A stretch of DNA of 64,000 bases from Roridomyces roridus (taxonomy: Eukaryota > Basidiomycota > Agaricomycetes > Agaricales > Mycenaceae): positions 186,001 through 250,000 of the forward strand of contig JARKIF010000017.1 in assembly GCA_029378245.1 (NCBI GenBank), read 5' to 3'. Numbering within the stretch: position 1 is the stretch's first letter; each line of letters starts with the position of its first letter. The position numbers were made by a program, and so were the translations under genes. Under the pieces are notes generated by a model. The model saw only the letters and a program-made list of their open reading frames with translations. It ran no database searches and was not told the DNA's origin. Positions 55,400 through 64,000 of the stretch are shown here, one piece after another.

Positions 55400-57560
55400 A
55401 GCTCAACACACTACACACTAGGCGCGCATGTAAACCCGTCAAAGTGACTCAGGACAATCACCAGGAGTCCATCGGTCTTTTTACATCAGTGTTCTTTACA
55501 TGCACCTTGACGCAGAAGAAGAAGAAGAAAACGCTTGTGTGGGCTTCCAGCACTGATCAGACGAGGATCGACTTGGGCGCGTATGGACAACGTCGGCGTG
55601 GTGTACGGCGATGGAGCAATTCTTTATTTCTCCTTGGCGGCCGGAACTTCGCGAGCCGAGGCAGGCCGGCGCTGCCCCCCTGCAGTGGCTCCACGGTCGG
55701 TGCCCATGGTATGCGGAGAAAGAGAATGTTGTTCGTGCGCGACGGCGGCACGAGGCGGAGATGACGCCAAGGCGGAAAGGGAGGGCGGGGTGAAAGAGGA
55801 ATGCTGTTGTGGGATGCAGAGCGATTTGGTGTGTGGAATGGTGAAGCCTTTCATCGGTCAGCGCGCGCAATGCCTTGTTTCCGCGAACTACCGCTTAAAA
55901 TCCCCCAGGCGACTTACCTGACCTCGTCACGGTATGCGGCTTGATCAGCGTCGACTCACCACCATCAAGGGAATGGCCGGTTCATTTCAGATCGAACGTC
56001 GCTGGGACTACCGGTAGCTGGGTGATTATGGTGATTCGTATAGCCTCCGACCTTGACTCTTTTTCCCCTTCGCCTGCAATGTTCAGAACAAAGCGAGGAA
56101 CCTACGAGGGCCACTCAGTGCGAGTGCGTTGGGGTCAAGTTCATACCCCCAATGGAGGAAGACGAGAATTATTGCTGGTTGACTACAACATGCCCTCCCC
56201 AGCGACCGTTCAATCACGAAGGGGAGGGGGAACAACGTCGTGAACCCAGAAATCGCTCTACGTCTTCCAAAACTAGGCCTGTCAGAGGATGGGTCTATCA
56301 AGAAGGACCTCGGGCTCGCCTGTCTGATATCAGAAGATTTTGACTCTCATCCATTGGACCACATAACTCGACTCGCCAAGCGCCAGGGTGGCTAAAGCGC
56401 GGTCTCTTTGTGCATCGTTGCCGAGGCTTCCCGGGAAGCTGCCATTTCAGTGCTACAGACCAGTTTGTGGGCGAACAGTGTCGAGCATATCAATCAGGGC
56501 GGTTCAATCTCCATGACTGTCGGCGTCGAATGTGTCAGAAAGCGGCTTAAACCGAGAAATCGTCAAGGTCATGAACGGCAAGAATCCCGTCGACACCGGT
56601 CTCATGGTCCCTGTCCAACATGTCCATGCAGGAGGTACTATTGACCACTTGAACTCTTTTTATCTTCTCACTATTCTCTAGGTCTCGGTCTTTCCCAAGG
56701 ATCTCCGTGAGGTCGCCCAAGTTGATCCAGGCGCCAATACAGTCGGGAATGATGAGCTCCATGATTTCGTTCGGCACGAGTACGTCGGGTTTTTCTTCCT
56801 CGTGCCTTATTCACCTTGAGCTCTCAGGCTGTCGGAGTCGTCTTCAACACGGAACGAGTCTCGCTCAAGTCCGCCTCCTCTGCCTCTTTATGCGCCGTTT
56901 CGACCGATGTTCAAGGCCACGAGTTGCGTACAGACCACAAAGAGTATATTGTCTTTTGTTATTTGAAAAGAATCTGTATTAACAGTATCTCACAGGCTTG
57001 GGACCGCCGTGCTCTTTATATACTTTCGTACGCCTAAAATGGAAACTAGCCGAGCTGTAGGGGCTTCTGCATGACCAAGGCAGCTCTTTCCTTCGACACC
57101 GTCTGCAAGTAACGGGAGCACGCTTCGCACCAGCGCCGGTCCCACCATGGGTGCAAGCTGCACAGAATCCGTACGCTGCTGGTGGCAGAACGCCGGCTTG
57201 CAGCGCCAGTTCTACCAGCTCGCCAACCCTTGCGGAATTCTGCGCCGATTCTATCTCGAGCACCTGGGTCGGGGCAAATTCAAGTCCGCCAGCTTGGAGT
57301 GCAGTTTCCCGCAGGATGCGTCTGCATGGCTCTCGCAACGGTGCAGAACGTTCCCACGCCAGCTGCCGCCGCCGCTATCCCCAGCTGCATACCACCGCCA
57401 ACGCTGAGTGCTGCGGCCGCGCCTGGTTATCTGCAAGCACACCTGCAAGGGCATATCAAAGCCGACGCCCGGAGCCTTGTCACCGCTCACACCAAGCCCA
57501 CACTAGGGCGTTCTACTCGTCGTCCCCCATCAGTTCCAGATGGCGATTGAATTCGACAGT
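55400..57560. other. Unassigned region with gene-like fragments
   Basis: A plus-strand set of possible exons at 56550-56990 (GLMVPVQHVHAGG; VSVFPKDLREVAQVDPGANT; GVVFNTERVSLKSAS) may be an unrecognised or decayed gene. 57320-57550 has an Ala/Pro-rich frame starting MALATVQNVPTPAAAAA. I could not join either into a full model. 55.4-56.4 kb shows nothing convincing. Confidence 0.3.
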
Positions 57561-57724
57561 CTGAACGCCCATCCGGCTTGAATTCTCGTCAAATACTGGC
57601 TGCGGGGCTGAGAACAGGAAGCGTGTGTGGCACGAGGCGATACTGCAAGGGCTGGTGGTGCGACTGCGAGAAGCAGTGGAGACCGGGGACCGTCTGGCCA
57701 TTGGAGGATACGGGCGTGTTTGAG

Positions 57725-58697
57725 ATGATGCGCGACAGGCTAGCAGAACGCACGCACCATGCAGGATGGAAATTTGATGGTTTACTAGCGGAAGTCACGG
57801 TGGTATTCGAGGTCGGCCGATGTGCTACATACCGCAGTGGAGCACGGTCTACCGCTGTCGAGACAATTGGTAAGCGCGTGCAAGCCTTGTCTCGGTGGAT
57901 TGCCACTCACAAATCCTTCAGACGACCTACACGACTTCCGTTCTCGTATACGCGCGTCCTTTGTACAGCTTCAGCACCAAACTGAATTCACGATTTCATT
58001 GAGGTCGTTGAGGACCTCGGGTAGGGCAAGATTCGATTTCGAGAGTATTGGAGAGTAAGGGACGCAAAGGACCTCGGGCCATTCTTTCCGCAAGTCTTGA
58101 TGTGAGCCGTGTTGCTCTCATTTCTTCGCCAATTGAAGTCAGTTTCCCTCCAGCGCAAAGGTCTGGTCATACCTGGATCTCAAACATGTACATCGAGAGC
58201 ATTGAACGGCGCTGGTGCCTTTTCAACTCGTCCACCGGGTCACGGTATAAATGCCACCAAATAGATCCACACCAGGACCAAATCACTCAAGAGTTCCTGC
58301 ATCTACTCAAACTGCATCCACCGGTATGAGTCCTTCCTACTCCGTTTCCTGCTCTCAAGGCTCTCCTGCAGCTCATGCCTGCCGTCCGAACCAGTCGTTC
58401 TCGCCCCCGTCACCACCCTTACACCCATCGAGCTACAGCTCCGGATGATTTCGACCCCGAATTCTTGCTGCATCTCCATACTCTCCGTGAAATGGTGCGT
58501 GCTTTACGCGTACTCCAACTTGCGTGCTAAGGATCTTTGAGTGCAAGATCTTCCCTCGCCATGCCATTGCTCAGCTGGCGGTCCATTCCGACTGGAACAA
58601 GAAAAACAAAGTATGAAACCCACGTAATCCGTTTCTTAGCTGAATGCACTCCCAGAAGAGCCTCATGGAGCTCGCAAGGAGGGAATGTAGAGGCTGA
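57725..58697 (+). CDS. Gene D, right copy (unknown function)
   Basis: Six exons, join(57725..57869,57922..58054,58095..58323,58372..58494,58548..58610,58656..58697), 244 aa from the first in-frame ATG (MMRDRLAERTHHAGWKFDGL). Exons 2-6 match the left copy almost residue for residue, with identical phases; differences are mostly single substitutions (IHSGWMNKQK versus VHSDWNKKNK in exon 5). Upstream, a different frame (KRVWHEAILQGLVVRLREAV) looks coding and meets this one with a one-base shift near 57712, so either the gene starts at the ATG or the 5' half is broken. Function unknown. Confidence 0.6.
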
Positions 58698-58699
58698 CC

Positions 58700-58930
58700 G
58701 GTCTTTTATCGCATGTTCTTCTCAAGTATTTCGTCTCCTTGCTTTGAATGAGATCGCTTTGGGCCAGTGCTCTAATTATACAGTCGCTGAAGCGGGAATT
58801 TGTATTTGTGACGGAGAGGTTGCGAGAGCTCGAGAATGCGAGCATTTGAGACTCCGGGTCTGCGGGAGCTGCCCAATGACTCACGCCTTGATAGTCTTTG
58901 CCTCTCCCACCGTCTCCCACCACGACGGCT
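58700..58930 (+). repeat. Gene D downstream flank, right copy
   Basis: Inverted counterpart of 26513-26757. It runs through CTCCCACCACGACGGCTCT, the site that is interrupted by mitochondrial-type DNA on the left arm, and so shows the empty site. Confidence 0.75.
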
Positions 58931-58999
58931 CTACCCGACAACACCTCTGCTCCGACAACACATGGGTATGAACCCTCGCCCTTTCAACGTCGTACAGCG

Positions 59000-60680
59000 T
59001 CGGGATCATGTAGCTTGGAACTTGTTGAGGGTGAGGGTCGTTGAGAGATTTGCTTTACTGGTGTGTCCGCTTGCCCTTGCCCTCCCGTTCTTCACTCACT
59101 GTCATAGTACCCCTTCATCCTCGCCCACGCACCCGACTTCATCCTCCTCGCGGCACAGTATATGCGTCGTCATCCAGCGCCCCTTGCAGCTCGCGGCAGG
59201 ATCAGAATCATCGCGTTGATGTATGTGCTCTAAACCTACTATAGAAATCGACAACACTCGAAGAATCTAACCAGATGAGTCGAGATACAGACGAATCTAT
59301 ATCCAACTAACCAATCACGAAGCTCCGGGGCGAGTGACAACTATTGAATAGCGGGAATGTGGCGAGTATAAGTCCCTAGTACAGGGCCTTGTAAAGGTTG
59401 TAGGGAATTGAATGATATAGTCTCGGATACGATGTCGAAACAAAGTATTGCGAATAGAGATCCTTGATGTAAACCAAGAATGACGATTCTAAAGCGTTTT
59501 GTAGATGGTAAAGCTTCACAGCTAACACAAAAGATAGATTGAGTTTGGCTAAAGCCGGGGTTTTGCAATAAAGCAGGTATTTGGGTCTTTCGATCCCTTT
59601 CACACTGGTATCCGAAGACGACAGCGACCGATACAACACGGATTTCGTAGATTCCGACACTTCGCAACTCTGAACACACAAATAACCCTTGACAGACACA
59701 CGGTACGACACAATCCAACAGATACTGATTCCAACACACTGATTCACACTCAAGTCACACACACAATAGCCAACAAACAAATGTTTAGATTTTCAATAGC
59801 GATTGCTTAACTACGCAATGCACCGTCGAAAGCCTCGGACAAAACCCTTGATCGCAGCTGGTAGCTTGCTAGTGGGGGAAGTATCCGCTGCCCTCTTGGG
59901 TAGCACTCTATCTACTTTATACAGGTCCGAGAATCATATGATAGTACAAACGAATGGCGCAATAATTAAAAATATCCTTGGTATCTGGAATGGAAACACC
60001 CTGATTGGTTGATCAGAACCGGCATCGTGTACGGCCGGTGTGCCAAGCCATGATTCCGCGTGGCGGACCTGTCGATCCGTGACTCCAACATTGATCCATG
60101 ACTCGACTGATTTTAGTGAAGTCGTATCCGACCTCTCCCTTGATTGTATACCCTCCAGACGTACGCCCATAGGTTGTAGGTCCAGAACGATACCCATATC
60201 TCCGACTACCTGTCCCGGATACCAGCAGATACTAGTTTGAAGACTAGTATCCGACCCGGATCCTCCTTGTCCCGACTGCTGATGACAACTACGTCACTCC
60301 CTTCGGACCCGCTTCGGCGGTCTACTCATGTTTCAGGCTTTTCGGCCGACTTGCCCATCATCCCGTGAACTTCCGAACCTCCGAATTGCACTCGCACCAA
60401 GGTTCGAACGGCTGACAATCGTACAACGGTTAAGAACTTGTTTAATTGGTGTATCCCATTGGTAGAGTAGGTATCCACAACTCCTACATGTTTCGGAGTG
60501 AGCCCGTCGGTCATATTCAGGTAAATACCCTTCAACCCGTACAGTACTCTTAAGTATCCACCACACTGACTGTCTCTGGGCTCAACATCAGTCTTGTACT
60601 GAGATGACTTAGCTAGGATGCTACCTCTGAAATCGTGCAAAACGCGCGTTTTCAAGGGCAGTCAAATTCCATACTTATCA
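59000..60680. other. A+T-richer region, possible LTR remnants
   Basis: Base composition and codon content change here. The palindromic GATACTAGTTTGAAGACTAG at about 60227, short directly repeated TACGACAC/ACAACACTC motifs and A+T-rich stretches resemble long terminal repeats, but paired LTRs, a primer-binding site and polyprotein frames were not found. Confidence 0.3.
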
Positions 60681-63600
60681 GCGTCCCAGCAGCTCTGCCT
60701 CCGCGAGTCGGAGCGTGTACAGCAGTAGCGTCAGTCGGGCCCCGCGTGGTGTCTCCTCCCACTTGAGCACTCATCCGATGGTGAATGTTCCGCAGGCTCT
60801 GGCTCGCGTTCAAGCAGCCCATCAGCATCAGCCCTCGTTTCTCGTTCAGCTGTTGGATCTTCAAGCAGCGCGAGAAGCTCATCTGCTGGTGCGTAATGCC
60901 TTGTATATCTCCAAGTGCGACGACTTAAATTTGTGTGTAGGATCCTCGTCTGCAGTCTACAGCTCGGTTTCTCGACCAAGTAGCACTGGTGCGTCGTCCA
61001 CGGGACGCAGGCATCTTCGTCTTCGATGCGCCAACCTACCAGTTCGGTCCCGCATTTCAATAGCCTGACGTCTTCTTCGTCGGCCTCCTCATCGCACTCG
61101 GCGGGTTATTCAAGCAGTGTTCATAGCTCCTCTGCTGGTGCGTATATTTATTCGTTTTATGCCGTTGAACTTTTGCTATTAGGATCTTCCTCGGCATCTT
61201 GGCGTCAACGCGTCAATCGAGCAGTGTTTCCGCGTCACATGCAAGCTCGAGTAGCTCAGTACATCTGGCGTCTTCGGCGTCCTCTGGGTCAGCTCGCCCG
61301 TCGAGTAGTAATGCATCGGCGTCTTCCCTGCGAGCAGTTCTGTCTCAAATTTGATGCCGGCTTCTTTAAGCGCCACGCGTAGTTCGTTAATTGGTGAGCT
61401 ATCTTTCCAAAATCCCCATTGAATGCGTTGACCTGAGATCCTTTGTAGGATATTCCTCCTCTTCTGGTTTATCGCGCTCGAGCGGTGTACCCAGTAGTTC
61501 GGTCCGTGCGAGCGGCAGCAGCGTGTCGTATACACCATCTGCGTCTTCCCGCCAATCGGGTTCTGCATCTGCATCCTCGCGTGCAAGCAGTTCAAGCTCC
61601 ATCCCTGTTTCTTCGAGCATAGGGCGTTATTCGTCGTCGTCTGGTAAGTGGTGTTTGAGACAGTTTGCGGTCTTTTTCGATTCTAAATGATTTATTCAAC
61701 TACAGCCTCTCGCTCCAGCGGTGTTCCCAGCAGCTCGGGCGTATCTTCTTCCCACTCAGATTCTGGGTACTCGAGAATTGTGCGTAGCTCTTCAGCCGGT
61801 ATCTATTTCACTTCTATCGTGATGCCATATTCCGATCCTCAATTCTTTCCAGGATCGTCCGCGTCGGCCCGCCAGTCTTTAAGCAGTGCATCCGTACCTT
61901 GTCATGCAAAGCTCTTCATCTCACTCGGCGTCTATTTCCGCGAGCAATGCGCGTAGCTCATCGGCTGGTAAGTCGATCTTTTGCAGTGGTTGGAGTGACA
62001 TTGAATGCAACTTGTTTATAGGCTATTCATCGTCAGTCCAATCCCGCTCCAGTGGCGTTCCCAGCAGCACGTCCTCAGCTTCTACGCGTCAACCCAGCAG
62101 CTCGGTTTCGCATACGAGTAGCCCGGCGTCCTCAGCCTCATCTGCCTCGTGCTCTGTGGGGTCTTCGAGCAGTGTACGTAGTTCGGCTTGTGAGAATTTT
62201 GTCTTTGGTTATTTGGACATGTCTCACCCTTTCTAGCATCTTCCTGCGCGTTGTCTGCCCCCGCACACCAGCCAAGCAGTATTATCTCGGCCTCTCACCC
62301 CGTGTCGGCGTCACACGCAAGTAACTCGGTTTCCTCAGTGTCTGCTCGCTCTTCGAGTACTGCTTCGTCCTCGCGTGCAGTGCTTTTTCCTCTCTGCACG
62401 CAGTGTTTCTTCCGCACTATCAGCATCGGCTACTGCATTCCAATGCACCTCGAAGCAGAAGTTCTGTTTCTCCAACATCGAGGCTGCCAAGAGTGCGGGT
62501 GACATTCGTGTACTCGATGGGCTTGGTTTGAGTCCCGACAGCTGTGGGGAACAGATTGGTACTGGGAGTTCTTGGTGCGTTGACACCTTTTTTTCCTTTA
62601 CATTCTTTGACTTCTTGGCTTCCAGCGCAACGGGACCGGCTGAATGTTGTGCAAATAAAGTACCCATCGACTGGACCAGCGTGCTGGTTTCTTCCTCGTC
62701 ATCCACCGCCTCAACCTCGCCGCGTTCTATTCACGCGGCACTGTCATCCGCATCATCAACTCGGTCGGTATCAGCCTCGAGTGCAGGGATCTCTACATCA
62801 TCGTCATCCCTTCCGCAGCCTTATCGAACGCGTCCGCGTTTCATTCGGCCATTCAGCCATCTACTTCGTCGTCGTATAGTCAAATCAGTAGCAGGTCGGC
62901 ATCGGCGTCACGCTCCCGTCCGCCGACTCCCCGTCCGCCGACTCGTCGACCGTGGTTTCCTCCAGTAGTGTGGTCTCGAGCAGCGGGCTTGCCAGCAGTC
63001 CGGTCTTCAAAGGAGGAACCTCTGCTTCTTCGTCGACGCAACTGCTTCACGGTCGACCTCGATGCCTTCTGCTATTTCAAGCGGCCCACGTCGGGCTCTG
63101 CCGCTTCAGCATCCTCGAGTGGGCATTCCAGCGCCTCCCCAACCTCGTCGTCTGCGGGACGCTCGAGCTCTGCAACCTCGCCCAATGCTCCCTCGAGCAT
63201 TCGCTACACCTCTGTCGCGCCTTCCTCATCATCAGCGCATTCGTCATCTACTCGCCCAAGCTCTAACGCTGGCGAATCCTCCAACGTGCACCTGAGCTCA
63301 GCCGCATCTTCTTCCTCAGGTTCTCAGCACCTTCACTTGCCTCGGTCTCATGGCTGTCGATGGCGATCTCGCCAGCCCTCGCTGCGTTCCCGCCGCTCAG
63401 CCCGAGATCTGCTCTTCCAGTTACAAATTCGCGCCTCAGCGGATGGGTCGCATGATGATGATGAGCAGTTTGTCCGTCTTCATCATCCTCCTCGGATGGC
63501 ACGCCGCCCTGGAGGTTTAGAGGCACATATGGTTCCCGTACTCTGCGACACCCCGTTGCGACCGCACGTCTGTCGCGGCGGTCCTGTACATCCCCGACCA

Positions 63601-63710
63601 ATACTCGACTTTTACGACGCGGGTTTTCATCTAAGCGCGTTGAGAGACGAAGACCCTAGCCCTCCTGCCCCACGTTCGTTCCAAAATGAGCGATGTCAGA
63701 CGGGGTAGGA
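60680..63710 (+). pseudogene. Ser-rich surface-protein-like gene of repeated phase-1 exons, decayed
   Basis: At least seven exons of about 120-250 nt encode Ser-rich repeats (SRSSGVPSSS, RSSSAG) and each ends SSSAG split as G|GT and resumes with GA or GC after AG. They are separated by 50-60 nt introns near 60880, 61140, 61645, 61800, 61975 and 62190. Several exons switch frame internally (60.99, 61.9 kb) and one donor reads TGTGAG. Near 63.5 kb one frame ends in a hydrophobic tail (SLSVFIILLGWHAALEV), like a GPI signal. A mucin- or adhesin-like wall protein is inferred. Confidence 0.5.
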
Positions 63711-64000
63711 ATTTTTAAACAGTACCGCAGCACGAGGCGGCGTGATGGAGGCCGCACACGAGGCGGCGGCTGATGAAGGGTCCCCGTCCTTCGCCTCGTG
63801 TCATCTCATTATTTCAATCCCGCATTCTCTCCTCCATCGCCTCCATATCTCCTTGTAATATAGTTCAACAATCGACATAGATTACTTCCTGCATGCGAGC
63901 CGAACTCCCTGCCGCATTGTTCGCTTGAGATTCAATATCTTAATTCCTGAGGTACGGTGGCGACAAGGTAAAAAGACAAGCACGTAAAATGTTCCTTATT
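63711..64000. other. 3' flank without gene
   Basis: Contains an imperfect inverted repeat (ACGAGGCGGCG near 63730/63762 and CGCCTCGTGT near 63792). No gene seen. Confidence 0.4.

Noticed and set aside
59340..60680. Full LTR retrotransposon
   Set aside because: No paired LTRs, primer-binding site or gag-pol frames could be found; only LTR-like composition.

Overview
The window is nuclear DNA of a filamentous basidiomycete, most likely an Agaricomycete (mushroom-forming fungus, Agaricales/Mycena-like). Evidence: genes of many short exons with 40-60 nt introns (GTNNGT donors, CTNAC-like branch points), an expansion of F-box genes of the agaricomycete type, and several protein families I associate only with mushroom genomes. 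There is no operon, CRISPR array, rRNA or prokaryotic signal. Gene models were spliced by hand from splice signals and open frames; those with several exons in one consistent frame and recognisable motifs are reliable, the others are marked.

Region 1 (1-20.9 kb) is the conventional part: a GNAT acetyltransferase (1.3-2.2 kb), an ABHD12-like alpha/beta hydrolase (3.9-5.2 kb), an HSL-type hydrolase (6.3-7.6 kb) and its paralogue broken by a 13-bp tandem duplication (13.5-14.8 kb), four F-box genes or fragments (7.6-13.2 kb), a 1.8-kb inverted-repeat element (15.5-17.3 kb), a single-pass membrane protein (18.1 kb) and a multi-exon agaricomycete-family gene with a SAP-like N-terminus (18.8-20.9 kb). 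Decayed tRNA-like T-arm/B-box motifs are scattered through it and cluster on both sides of the ABHD12-like gene.

Region 2 (20.9-28.5 kb) is a graveyard: decayed Argonaute and Nup188-like genes separated by copies of the 3' tail of another gene (here gene D), then a 670-bp insertion of AT-rich mitochondrial-type DNA encoding part of a linear-plasmid phage-type RNA polymerase, then an intact gene D and a neighbouring unknown gene.

Region 3 (28.5-58.9 kb) is a large, rearranged inverted duplication. Gene D, a dispersed repeat (R2, about ten core copies) and an eight-exon gene with an 'LFxxEN...MWxxL' domain occur on the left arm (26.7-33 kb, minus) and again inverted on the right arm (48.6-58.7 kb, plus). 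Between the arms lie a JmjC demethylase of KDM3 type, two adjacent paralogues with a 'GWP' domain, an F-box pseudogene, an HTH-like gene whose intron holds a MITE, a gene with a heptad repeat, and a gene whose 170-codon exon is tandemly duplicated in frame.

Region 4 (59-64 kb) holds AT-rich LTR-like sequence and a decayed Ser-rich, wall-protein-like gene built from repeated phase-1 exons.

No pathway links all genes. The most coherent theme is a duplicating, TE-rich block carrying lineage-specific families around a histone-demethylase gene.
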